This document shows positions 56,328 through 63,956 of a stretch of 64,000 bases of DNA, in pieces. Position 1 is the stretch's first letter. Each line of letters starts with the position of its first letter. Source of the stretch: Amycolatopsis sp. QT-25 (lineage in GTDB: Bacteria > Actinomycetota > Actinomycetes > Mycobacteriales > Pseudonocardiaceae); NCBI RefSeq assembly GCF_029369745.1, contig NZ_CP120210.1:1798001-1862000 (forward strand), given 5' to 3'. Under the pieces are notes generated by a model. That model was not told the DNA's origin. It saw only the letters and a list, made by a program, of their open reading frames with translations, and made no database searches. A program made the translations under genes and the position numbers.

Positions 56328-56798
56328 TCAGTCGAGGCAGAACTCGTTGCCCTCCGGGTCGTTCATCACGATGAAGCCGAGGCTCAACGGCTGCTCGGGC
56401 TCGAAGCGCTGAACCCGCTTCGCCCCCAACGCGACGAGCCTGTCGCACTCGGCTTCGAGCGCCGCCATGCGCTCGTCGCCCATCAGTCCGGGCGCGGCGC
56501 GGATGTCGAGATGGACGCGGTTTTTGGCGATCTTGTTTTCCGGGACCCGCTGGAAGAAAATCCTCGGCCCCTCACCGGCTGGATCCTCGAGGGCCGACCG
56601 GGTGTCGCGCTGATCCTCGGGCACACCGATCCGCTCGAGGAACTCGTCCCACGCGTCCAGCGGATCGGTGCCCTCGGGCACCTCGACCCCGGGAGGGCCG
56701 GGGTGGACGTAGCCCAGGGCGTCGCGCCAGAAGGTCGAGAGGGTTCGGGGGTTCAGGGCGTCGAAGCTGATCTGGAATTCGCGGCTCTTGCGGTTCAT
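56328..56798 (-). CDS. VOC-superfamily (glyoxalase-like) protein
   Basis: 156 residues: FQISFDALNPRTLSTFWRDA and the later NRVHLDIRA, FIVMNDPEGNEFCLD are the two metal-side strands of a glyoxalase/bleomycin-resistance-type fold, here in the version with a long middle insertion (DPLDAWDEFLERIGVPEDQR). Metal ligands would be His in VHLDI and Glu in GNEF. Function unknown. It converges on the SMP-30 gene with one base between stops. Confidence 0.85.
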   Translation of the reverse strand: MNRKSREFQISFDALNPRTLSTFWRDALGYVHPGPPGVEVPEGTDPLDAWDEFLERIGVPEDQRDTRSALEDPAGEGPRIFFQRVPENKIAKNRVHLDIRAAPGLMGDERMAALEAECDRLVALGAKRVQRFEPEQPLSLGFIVMNDPEGNEFCLD

Positions 56799-56965
56799 GG
56801 GACCACTCTGACATGCCCAGCCGACAAAATCGGTCCGCCGGCTCTGACCCAGTGAGCGCCGTGGAGGACGAGCGCGGGACGACCGAGCGGGTGCTCGCCC
56901 TGCTCGGCCTGGTGCCGCAGCGCACGGGGTGGACCGGTCCGGAACCGGGGGAGCGGCTCGGCGAC

Positions 56966-57020
56966 GTACATGAAGGACCCCCTCCTGTACCTAGACGCAA
57001 GGAAGGGGGCCTTCATGTAC
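56966..57020. repeat. Family B hairpin
   Basis: GTACATGAAGGACCCCCTCC (56966-56985) and GGAAGGGGGCCTTCATGTAC (57001-57020) pair with one displaced base; the loop is 15 nt. Nearly the same sequence as the right arm at 4562-4580. Confidence 0.7.
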
Positions 57021-57069
57021 TGGGGAAGGTGTGGCTGAACGTCTTCTGGGGGCGGCCGTTCGGCGACTG

Positions 57070-57091
57070 CGCAATCAGGTGACCACTTGCG
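57070..57091. repeat. Degenerate family A half copy
   Basis: The 22 bases beginning CGCAATCAGGTGACC and ending ACTTGCG keep both ends of the family A arm with an altered middle. It lies 12 bp from the crotonase stop codon. Confidence 0.45.
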
Positions 57092-57102
57092 GCGGAAGAA
57101 GT

Positions 57103-57930
57103 TCAGCGCCCGGTCCACCGAGGCGAACGCCCCGCCGTCCAGGCCGCATAGAACTCCCCATGGTCCTTCGCCGTCATCAGCAGAGCCTGCGTGATCGCTT
57201 CCAGTTCGATGGAGCTGCCCAGGTCCATGTCGAGCTCCCGCGTCAGCAGCACCTTCGTCGTGCTGTACGCCAGAGCCGGTCCATCGGCCAAGCGCCGAGC
57301 CAAAGCGGAAGCCTCGGAAGCGAGCTCAGCGTCGGGAACCACCTTCGAGGCCAGGCCGATCGTCTCCGCGCGGGCCGCGTCGATCTTGTCGCCCAGCATC
57401 AGCAGTTCCGTCGCCCGGCCCAGGCCGACCAGCCGCGGCAGCAGGTACGCCGAGCCCATGTCGGCACCGGCCAGGCCGACCTTCGTGAACAGGAAGGCGA
57501 ACTTCGCCGACGACGCCATGAGCCGGAAGTCACTCGCCAGCGCGATCACCGAACCCGCGCCCGCCGCGATGCCGTTCACCGCGGCGATCACCGGGACGGG
57601 GCACTCCCGCAGCGCCTTCACCACCGCGCCGGTCATGCGGGTGAAGTCCAGCAGTTCCGCGGACTCCATTTTCTGCAGTTCGCCGATGATCTCCTCGACG
57701 TCGCCGCCGGAGCAGAAGCCGCGCCCCCGGCCGGTGACGACCAGCACCCGGACGTCGCCGCGGTGCGGCAACTCGGCCAGCAGGTCGCGCAGGTCCGCGT
57801 AGGCGTCGAAGGTGAGCGCGTTCAGTTTTTCGGGGCGGTCCAAGGTGACCGTGGCGACGCCGTCGTCCACGGTGAACTCGAAGTGCGCCCAGTCCGTCGT
57901 GAGCGGGGGCGTGGCGCGGAACGGGCTCAT
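57103..57930 (-). CDS. Crotonase/enoyl-CoA hydratase family protein with altered active site
   Basis: 275 residues from ATG 57930, which overlaps the SDR stop as ATGA. The oxyanion-hole regions KLNALTFDAY and CSGGDVEEI and the NGIAAGAGSVIALASDFRL helix are clear. The two Glu residues used by classical hydratases appear to be replaced (Val in GAGSVIA; no Glu in FLFTKVGLAG), while an Asp follows in GLAGADMGSAYLLPR. It is therefore unlikely to be a simple beta-oxidation hydratase; a hydrolase, lyase or isomerase acting on an aryl-CoA is possible. It is the last gene of the CoA-ligase operon. Confidence 0.87.
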   Translation of the reverse strand: MSPFRATPPLTTDWAHFEFTVDDGVATVTLDRPEKLNALTFDAYADLRDLLAELPHRGDVRVLVVTGRGRGFCSGGDVEEIIGELQKMESAELLDFTRMTGAVVKALRECPVPVIAAVNGIAAGAGSVIALASDFRLMASSAKFAFLFTKVGLAGADMGSAYLLPRLVGLGRATELLMLGDKIDAARAETIGLASKVVPDAELASEASALARRLADGPALAYSTTKVLLTRELDMDLGSSIELEAITQALLMTAKDHGEFYAAWTAGRSPRWTGR

Positions 57931-58619
57931 GACTGGATCCCACCTCCATCGAGGACGAGTGTCTGTCCGTTGATCGCGGCGGCTTCGGGCGCCGCGAAGA
58001 AGGTCACCGCGTGGGCGACCTCGTCGGGTTCGAGCAGGCGGCCGAGCGGGGACGCGGCGGCGAGGGCGGCTTCCGCGCCGGCTTCGTCGCGGCCGGTGCG
58101 TTCCCGGATCCGGGCCACCGAGGCGGCCGTCATGTCCGTGCGCACGAAGGCCGGGCAAACGGCGTTCGCGGTGACGCCGGTCCCCGCGAGTTCCGCGGCG
58201 GTGGCCCGCATGAGGCCGACGGCGGCGTGCTTCGACGCGGTGTATCCGGCGGTGTAGCGGTAGCCGATCTGCGACGCGGTCGAGGCGACGGTGACGATCC
58301 GGCCGGTGTCGCGCGAGCGCATACCGGGCAGAACCGCCCGTGTGCAGAGGAAAGCACCGGTCGCGTTGACCTCGAGCTGGGTCCGCCACTGCTCCAGCGA
58401 CGTCTTCGCCAGCGGCGCGCTCGCCGAGATCCCGGCGTTGTTCACCAGCACGTCCACCGGGCCGAGGACGTCGAAGTACCGGGCGACGGCGGCTTCGTCG
58501 GTGACGTCGCAGTCGGCCCGGCCGGGCGCGTGCACCTTGTCCCCGGCGGCGCGGAACCGGGCGGCGACGGCCGCGCCGATCCCGCGGGTCCCGCCGGTGA
58601 CGACGACGATCCTGCTCAC
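57927..58619 (-). CDS. Short-chain dehydrogenase (FabG-like) of the aryl-CoA operon
   Basis: 230 residues from GTG 58619, behind GGAGG and overlapping the ligase stop as GTGA. NAD(P) loop TGGTRGIG at 8-15, NNAGIS near 60, catalytic Ser in VASTASQIGY and Y126-x-x-x-K130 (YTASK). It probably oxidises or reduces a hydroxyacyl- or ring-reduced CoA intermediate. Long upstream in-frame sequence belongs to the antisense of the ligase gene and is not part of the protein. Confidence 0.9.
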   Translation of the reverse strand: MSRIVVVTGGTRGIGAAVAARFRAAGDKVHAPGRADCDVTDEAAVARYFDVLGPVDVLVNNAGISASAPLAKTSLEQWRTQLEVNATGAFLCTRAVLPGMRSRDTGRIVTVASTASQIGYRYTAGYTASKHAAVGLMRATAAELAGTGVTANAVCPAFVRTDMTAASVARIRERTGRDEAGAEAALAAASPLGRLLEPDEVAHAVTFFAAPEAAAINGQTLVLDGGGIQS

Positions 58620-60118
58620 TCCGCCTCCACCCGGCGCAAGGCGCGCCGATCGAGTTTTCCGTTGGCCGTGCGGGGAAGTGCGGTCACGAAGACCACCTCG
58701 CGCGGATACTTGTGCTTCGCCAGCTGTGTCCGCGCGTGGTCCTTCAGTTCGTCGGCGGTCACGGAAGCGCCCTCCGCCAGGACGACGCACGCCCGCGGGA
58801 CGACCAGGCCGTCGACGGTCACGCCCAGCACCGCGCAGTCGACGACGGCGGGATGGCCGATGAGACAGTCTTCGATCTCGCTCGGCGCGACGAACACACC
58901 GGACACCTTCAGCAGGTCGTCGGCGCGGCCGTGGTGGTGGAAGTACCCGTCGGTGTCGCGGCTGAACAGGTCACCGGTGCGCAGGGTGTCGCCGTGGAAC
59001 GTCCGCGCGGTCTTCTCCGCGTCGCCGTGGTACGCACGCGCGATGGTCGGCCCGGTCACCTCCAGGACGCCGGTCTCCCCGTCCGGCAAGGGATCGCCGC
59101 TCTCGTCGAGAACGCGGGCGGTGTAGCCGGGGACCTCACGGCCGAGGCTGCCGACGCGCTGCGCACCGGGCACGTTGGAGAGGTAGATGTGGTACGCCTC
59201 CGACGAGCCGATCCCGTCGATCACCGGGACCCCGAAGGTGTCGTCCCACTTGCGATGCAGCTCCGAGGGCAATGCCTCGCCCGCCGACGTGGTGAGCCGT
59301 AGCGAACTCATGTCCACGGTGGACGAGGCCGGATGGGCGATCATCGCGCTCATCATCGTCGGCACGTTGACCAGGATCGTCGGCCGGTAGCGCTCGATCA
59401 GCGAGAACAGCAGCTCGGCGGTACTGCGTTGCGGGAACACGACGCCGGACGCGCCGACACCGAAGGGGAACAACGCGGTCAGATCCCGCGCGTAGCCGAA
59501 GAACAGCTTCGGCACGGCCAGGACGCGGTCGTCCTCGCGGAGGCCGAGCACGCCGAGGGCGTACCGGTCGAAGCTCTCCAGCGCGCTGCGCGCCGGATGC
59601 ACGCACGCCTTGGGCGAACCGGTGCTCCCGGTGGTGAACTTCCAGATCGCGACGTCGTCCGAAGTGGTCGGCGCGGCCGCCAGTTCGGCCGGCGCGGACG
59701 CGATCAGCGCGTCGAACGAATGCTCACCGGGCCGAACCTCCACGTCGCCGACCACCAGCAGGTTCCGTGCTCCGGCCGCGCGCAGCGCGGGCAACGTCGA
59801 GCCGTCCGCGACGACGACGGCGGCCTCGGTGTAGTTCAGGTAGTACGCGTAATCCTTGGGCTGGAGGAAGGAATAGACCTCGGCGGTGACGGCGCCGATC
59901 TTCTGCGCCGCGTACCAGACGGCCACGAACTCGACACTGTCGTTCAGCGCCAGCAGGACCCGTTGTCCACTGCGGACACCGAGGTCGCGCAGCACGTTCC
60001 CGGCGCGGTTCACCAGCGCCGCCAGTTCCGCGTACGTGACTTCCTCGTCGCCGCACAGCAACGCCGTCCGCCCACCGGGGAGACGGTCCACGAAATGGGT
60101 CGCCAGGTTGAAGGTCAT
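58616..60118 (-). CDS. Benzoate-CoA ligase family enzyme (candidate anthranilate-CoA ligase)
   Basis: 500 residues from ATG 60118, overlapping the creatininase stop as ATGA. The AMP-binding P-loop is TTGSTGSPKA (162-171), with the region AVTAEVYSFLQPKDYAYYLNYTEA typical of benzoate-CoA ligases, GIGSSEAYHIYLS as A5 motif and catalytic Lys in PRTANGKLDRRAL. Substrate choice among benzoate, 2-aminobenzoate and hydroxybenzoates cannot be read directly, but kynureninase encoded in the divergent operon would supply 2-aminobenzoate. Central enzyme of the proposed pathway. Confidence 0.88.
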   Translation of the reverse strand: MTFNLATHFVDRLPGGRTALLCGDEEVTYAELAALVNRAGNVLRDLGVRSGQRVLLALNDSVEFVAVWYAAQKIGAVTAEVYSFLQPKDYAYYLNYTEAAVVVADGSTLPALRAAGARNLLVVGDVEVRPGEHSFDALIASAPAELAAAPTTSDDVAIWKFTTGSTGSPKACVHPARSALESFDRYALGVLGLREDDRVLAVPKLFFGYARDLTALFPFGVGASGVVFPQRSTAELLFSLIERYRPTILVNVPTMMSAMIAHPASSTVDMSSLRLTTSAGEALPSELHRKWDDTFGVPVIDGIGSSEAYHIYLSNVPGAQRVGSLGREVPGYTARVLDESGDPLPDGETGVLEVTGPTIARAYHGDAEKTARTFHGDTLRTGDLFSRDTDGYFHHHGRADDLLKVSGVFVAPSEIEDCLIGHPAVVDCAVLGVTVDGLVVPRACVVLAEGASVTADELKDHARTQLAKHKYPREVVFVTALPRTANGKLDRRALRRVEAE

Positions 60119-60840
60119 ACCAGCTCCCGGATCGCTTCGACCAGGATGTCGGTGAGCACCGAGAAGGTCTTCTCGCCTTCTTCGGCACTCGCCCGGGCGG
60201 GGGTGCCGCAGTAGGCCTCGGTCATCCCGGCCGAGGCGAAATCCGTGCTCCCGCCGCGTGCCAGGTCGACGTGGACCGGGGGCAGTGCGCGCTGGACGGC
60301 GGCGTCGACGAGGTCCGGCCGGTCGGCGAGTACCAGCGACGTCTCGTACTGCCCGGCATGGCACTCGCCGGAACGGAACTCGTCGGTGAGCCGGAGGGCG
60401 TACCTGCGGCGCACCAGGTCGACGAAGCCGACGCCGCCGGTCTCCGCCACACGCCGCAGCACGGCCAGCTGCGCCGGCTCGAAATGGTTGTTCACCAGCA
60501 GGATCCGGGAGAACCCCTGCTCGGCGAGTGCCCCGCAGATCTCGGCCAGCAGTGCGTACAGCGTCTCTTCGCCGATCGAGACGCCGCCCGCGAACCCGGC
60601 CGCGAACCGGGTCACGCCGTAGGACACCTCGGGAAGGATCAGCACGCGAACGCCGGGGTCACCCGCCAGCCGGGCGGCGGCACGCTCGCACATCCCCCGT
60701 GAGATCAGGGGATCGGTGCCCAGCGGCGCGTGCGGCCCGTGTGGTTCGACGGCGCCCACCGGCAGCAGCAGCACGGGGACGCGCGCATCGGACGCGAGCG
60801 CGGCCACCTGAGGCGAGCTCAACTCCGCGAAGTACGTCAC
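60115..60840 (-). CDS. Creatininase-family amidohydrolase, candidate N-formylkynurenine formamidase
   Basis: 241 residues from GTG 60840. Metal ligands of the family: E32 and H34/H37 in GAVEPHGPHAPLGTD with D43, H119, and E166 in CHAGQYETS. The usual NGHGGN motif is NNHFEPAQ here, a clear departure. Relatives hydrolyse creatinine, act as the MftE peptidase or, as ArfB, remove a formyl group from an amide. It leads a four-gene operon and is divergent from paaX-kynA-kynU, a locus that otherwise lacks the deformylase needed between TDO and kynureninase. Formamidase function is my inference. Transcription may be leaderless, from TAGCTT (60848-60853, minus strand). Confidence 0.83.
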   Translation of the reverse strand: MTYFAELSSPQVAALASDARVPVLLLPVGAVEPHGPHAPLGTDPLISRGMCERAAARLAGDPGVRVLILPEVSYGVTRFAAGFAGGVSIGEETLYALLAEICGALAEQGFSRILLVNNHFEPAQLAVLRRVAETGGVGFVDLVRRRYALRLTDEFRSGECHAGQYETSLVLADRPDLVDAAVQRALPPVHVDLARGGSTDFASAGMTEAYCGTPARASAEEGEKTFSVLTDILVEAIRELV

Positions 60841-60850
60841 CCGAATCAAG

Positions 60851-60878
60851 CTACACCGCAGCGGCCTGAGGTGTATAG
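60851..60878. promoter_or_regulatory. PaaX operator and overlapping divergent promoters
   Basis: CTACACC (60851-60857) and GGTGTATAG (60870-60878) form an inverted repeat with a 12-bp spacer in the 48-bp gap between the two divergent operons. TATAGA (60874-60879) serves as the -10 for paaX and TAGCTT on the other strand for the hydrolase operon. One bound dimer would shut both. Confidence 0.65.
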
Positions 60879-60888
60879 AGTTGCGCGC

Positions 60889-61710
60889 ATGCCCGAATCG
60901 GCCACACCGCACGGCGAGCCAGGTCCCCAGGAACTGGTGATGACGCTGCTCGGCACCTACGTGTCGCCGCGAGAGAGCCGCCGTGTCTGGTCCGGCGGCC
61001 TGGTCGCCGTGCTCGCGGGGCTCGGCTTCTCCGACGGCGCCGCGCGGATCGCGCTGGCCAGGCTCGCCCGCCGCGACCTGCTCGCGAGACACAAGGCGGG
61101 CAGGCTCACCCACTATTCGCTGACCCGCCGCACGATCGCGCTCCTGGAGGACGGCGACCGCCGGATCTTCTCCCTCGGCAGGAGTGAACGCGGGATCGGG
61201 GAGTGGACGGTGCTGTGGCAGAGCATCCCCGAAAGCCGCCGCCAGGCCCGGGAACGGCTGGTGCGCCGGCTGCGGTTCCTCGGGTTCGGCCCGGTGCAGG
61301 ACGGCACCTGGATCGCTCCGCACGACCGCGAGGCCGAGGTGCTCGCCCTGCTGGCCGAACTCGACGTCTCCGAGCACGCCGGGCTGATGCTCGGAAAACC
61401 GTCGGCGGGCCTCGACGTCCGGCGGTTCGCCTGCCGGGCGTGGAACCTCGACGGCCTCGCCGCGCGGTACGACGCGTTCGTGCGGGATTTCGGCGGGTAC
61501 CCGGGTGATCTGCCCGACGCGGAGGCGTTCGCCGTCCGGACCTGGCTGACGCACACCTTCCGCGCCTTCCCGTCGCTCGATCCGGAACTCCCGGTCGAGC
61601 TGGTCCCCGCTCCGCCCGGCCGGGCGGCGGCGGTCGAGCTTTTCCACGATCTCTACCGGGCACTGGCCCCGGCCGCGCAACGCCATTTCGATGAGGTGAC
61701 AGAAAAATGA
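60889..61710 (+). CDS. PaaX-family transcriptional regulator
   Basis: 273 residues from ATG 60889. The N-terminal winged helix (about 14-80; MTLLGTYVSPRESRRVWSGG, GFSDGAARIALARLARRDLL) is followed by the PaaX central domain (WTVLWQSIPESRRQARERLV) and the C-terminal domain ending near residue 265. PaaX proteins repress aryl-CoA pathways and are released by the aryl-CoA itself. Here the divergent operon makes an aryl-CoA, so anthraniloyl-CoA or a relative is the likely inducer. It is the first gene of the paaX-kynA-kynU unit. Confidence 0.92.
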   Translation: MPESATPHGEPGPQELVMTLLGTYVSPRESRRVWSGGLVAVLAGLGFSDGAARIALARLARRDLLARHKAGRLTHYSLTRRTIALLEDGDRRIFSLGRSERGIGEWTVLWQSIPESRRQARERLVRRLRFLGFGPVQDGTWIAPHDREAEVLALLAELDVSEHAGLMLGKPSAGLDVRRFACRAWNLDGLAARYDAFVRDFGGYPGDLPDAEAFAVRTWLTHTFRAFPSLDPELPVELVPAPPGRAAAVELFHDLYRALAPAAQRHFDEVTEK

Positions 61711-61831
61711 CAGGCGACCCCGGGGGGCTCTGGATCCTTTCGGGGTCGCGCCGTGCTCGGCCGCCGGGCCCCGTGTCCGCGAAAGGTGCGCCCTGGCGAC
61801 GCGATATCGAAGAGGTGACCGGAAAGTGAAC
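61681..61831 (+). repeat. Imperfect direct repeat across the paaX-kynA junction
   Basis: 61681-61711 (paaX end) and 61800-61831 (kynA start) match at about 25 of 31 positions. Both encode a similar peptide end followed by a stop (DEVTEK-stop, EEVTGK-stop), the second of which overlaps the kynA GTG. Suggests a partial duplication of the paaX 3' end. Confidence 0.45.
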
Positions 61832-62608
61832 GACACGCAGGCCGCATTGAGTTACACGTCCTACCTTTCGCTGAACGAATTGCTGGACGCGCAGCATCTC
61901 CGCTCCGACGAACACGACGAGTTGCTCTTCATCGTCATCCACCAAGTGTATGAACTTTGGTTCAAACAAGTTCTCCACGAAGCGCTTTATCTGCAAAAGC
62001 AGCTCGAAGCGGGTAACACCGCTCACTCCATCCGCACACTGAGGCGGATTCTGACTATCTTCAAGGTGGTGGTCGCGCAGATAGACGTGCTCGAGACGAT
62101 GACTCCGAGCCAGTTCACCAGTTTCCGCGCGCGACTCGACGCTTCGAGCGGGTTCCAGTCGGCTCAATTCCGCGTTTTGGAGGCCGTTCTCGGCCGCCGG
62201 GACGAGCGGGTTTTCGCGCATTACCCCGAAGGTGGTGAACAGCGCGCCCAGATCTCGGACGCGATGTCACGGCCGTCGCTCTTCGATTCCTTCGTCACCT
62301 ACCTCGCGGTGAAGGAGTACGACGTCCCGACCGGGCGCGATGTCACCCAGCCACTCGAACCCTCTCCGGCGCTCCAAGAGGTTCTGTTGCGGGTCTACCG
62401 CGACGACACCGGGCCGTCCGTCGTGGCGGAGCACCTGGTCGATCTGGACGAAGGGATGCAGGAGTGGCGGTATCGGCACGTGAAGATGGTCGAGCGGACC
62501 ATCGGAGACAAGACCGGGACGGGGGGCTCGTCGGGCGCGCACTACCTGCGTTCGACGCTTTTCTCCCCGATGTTCCCGGACCTCTGGGCGGTGCGGAGCA
62601 GGCTTTGA
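61826..62608 (+). CDS. kynA: Tryptophan 2,3-dioxygenase
   Basis: 260 residues from GTG 61826. Heme enzyme that opens the indole ring of L-tryptophan to N-formylkynurenine. Distal His39 lies in FIVIHQVYELWFKQ, the substrate loop is RLDASSGFQSAQFR, and proximal heme ligand His218 is in EWRYRHVKMVERTIGDK, followed by GTGGSSGAHYLR. The 115 bp after paaX contain no clear promoter, so it is probably cotranscribed. Its stop overlaps the kynU start (TTGA). Confidence 0.96.
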   Translation: MNDTQAALSYTSYLSLNELLDAQHLRSDEHDELLFIVIHQVYELWFKQVLHEALYLQKQLEAGNTAHSIRTLRRILTIFKVVVAQIDVLETMTPSQFTSFRARLDASSGFQSAQFRVLEAVLGRRDERVFAHYPEGGEQRAQISDAMSRPSLFDSFVTYLAVKEYDVPTGRDVTQPLEPSPALQEVLLRVYRDDTGPSVVAEHLVDLDEGMQEWRYRHVKMVERTIGDKTGTGGSSGAHYLRSTLFSPMFPDLWAVRSRL

Positions 62609-63798
62609 CGAATCTCGACGACCTCCGCCGCGACCCCAACGCGCTCGCGGCGCACTATACGGAATTCGGTGTGGCGGACCGGATCCTGTTGACCGGGCAC
62701 TCGCATCAAGCCTGGCCCGACGTCGCGCGGGAGGGCCTTCTCGAGGCCTTCTCCGACGCGGCCGAAGAGGTCGACACGAAGTGGGACCGGGCGTTCGCGA
62801 AGGCCGACGAGATGCGGGCGGGGTTCCGGGCGCTGCTCGGTGACCCGCACGGCGCCATCGCGCTCGGTGCCAGCACCCACGATCTGGTGCTCCGGTTCCT
62901 TTCGGCGATGGAACTCCCGCGCCGCCCGCGGCTGGTCACCACCGACGGGGAGTTCCACACGCTGCGCCGTCAGCTGGCACGGCTGGCCGAGGAAGGCGTC
63001 GAGGTCGTCCGCGTCCCCGCGACGCCGGTCACCACGCTGGCCGAACGAGTCGCCGCCGAGGTCACCGAAGACACCGCCGCCGTGTTCGTCTCGGCCGTGC
63101 TGTTCGAGACCTCCCGGCTCGTGCCGGGCCTGGCGCATCTCGCCGACGTCTGCCTCGCGAAGTCGGTGGACCTCGTCGTCGACGCCTACCACGCGCTCGG
63201 CGTCGTCCCGTTCCCGCTGCACGACCTCGGGCTCACCAACGCCTGGGTGCTCGGCGGCGGTTACAAGTACCTCCAGCTCGGCGAGGGCAACTGCTTCCTG
63301 CGCATGCCCGCGCACGCGCAGGAACTGCGGCCGGTCGTCACCGGCTGGTACGCCGAGTTCGGCGCGCTCGCGGACGAGCGCCGGCCCGGCCGGGTGGCGT
63401 ACGCCCACGGATCGGACAGGTTCGCCGGAGCGACCTACGACGTGACGAGCCACTACCGGGGCGCTCGCGTCTTCCGGTTCTTCGCCGAGCACGGGCTGAC
63501 GCCCGAGTTCCTGCGGGAGGTCTCGCGGCACCAGATCGGTTTCCTCGCCGAGGGCTTCGACGAGCTCGGCCTGCCCGAGGACGTCATCACGCGTGACCGC
63601 GGGACACCGCTGGACCGGATCGGCGGCTTCCTGTCGCTGAAGTGCGCCGACGCCGGCGCGCTGCGGGCCACGCTCGCCGAACGCGGCGTCCGGACCGACA
63701 GCCGCGGGCAGTACCTGAGGTTCGGACCGGCGCCGTACCTGTCCGATCGTCAGCTCGACTCCGCGCTGCGGATCCTCCGAGAGGTCGTCGACGGCTGA
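62605..63798 (+). CDS. kynU: Kynureninase
   Basis: 397 residues from TTG 62605, which overlaps the kynA stop and follows GCGGAG. PLP enzyme of aminotransferase class V fold that cleaves kynurenine to anthranilate and alanine. The PLP lysine is K221 in GGGYKYLQLGEGN, and D193/H196 are in VVDAYHALG. The N-terminal HSHQAWPD loop is as in actinomycete kynureninases. Coupling to kynA fixes its role in tryptophan breakdown; 3-hydroxykynurenine is a possible second substrate. Confidence 0.93.
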   Translation: MTNLDDLRRDPNALAAHYTEFGVADRILLTGHSHQAWPDVAREGLLEAFSDAAEEVDTKWDRAFAKADEMRAGFRALLGDPHGAIALGASTHDLVLRFLSAMELPRRPRLVTTDGEFHTLRRQLARLAEEGVEVVRVPATPVTTLAERVAAEVTEDTAAVFVSAVLFETSRLVPGLAHLADVCLAKSVDLVVDAYHALGVVPFPLHDLGLTNAWVLGGGYKYLQLGEGNCFLRMPAHAQELRPVVTGWYAEFGALADERRPGRVAYAHGSDRFAGATYDVTSHYRGARVFRFFAEHGLTPEFLREVSRHQIGFLAEGFDELGLPEDVITRDRGTPLDRIGGFLSLKCADAGALRATLAERGVRTDSRGQYLRFGPAPYLSDRQLDSALRILREVVDG

Positions 63799-63814
63799 GC
63801 CGGCCTGTCCCGGT

Positions 63815-63843
63815 TTGGCGAACGGACCGGGGCGATCTAGGTT
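63815..63843 (+). promoter_or_regulatory. Promoter of the terminal dehydrogenase gene
   Basis: TTGGCG (63815-63820) and TAGGTT (63838-63843) are spaced 17 bp, a good housekeeping-sigma promoter. The predicted transcript starts at about 63849, practically on the ATG of the small frame at 63848. Confidence 0.65.
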
Positions 63844-63847
63844 TGCG

Positions 63848-63916
63848 ATGTGGCACCGTCGCCGCCGGACGACCTTCGTCGGGGGCTGTGCCTTGTTGCA
63901 GGAACTTCGCACGTGA
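63848..63916 (+). CDS. Possible leaderless 22-codon leader peptide
   Basis: ATG 63848 to TGA 63914-63916 encodes MWHRRRRTTFVGGCALLQEL plus Arg-Thr. It lies exactly at the predicted transcription start and 40 bp before the dehydrogenase GTG. Four Arg codons run together and three Leu codons occur near the end. It may regulate the following gene by translation, but chance is not excluded. Confidence 0.35.
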   Translation: MWHRRRRTTFVGGCALLQELRT

Positions 63917-63956
63917 GCCACGAGCAGCGTGCACTCCAGGACAAGGAGTCACCACA

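Larger units (their letters stand above)
56799..57102. other. Intergenic region with a family B hairpin and a family A half copy
   Basis: 304 bp without a convincing gene. A plus-strand frame from 56813 (containing TERVLALLGLVPQRTGWTG) looks protein-like for about 35 codons, then runs into the hairpin at 56966; it may be a gene remnant, but I cannot name it. Confidence 0.45.
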
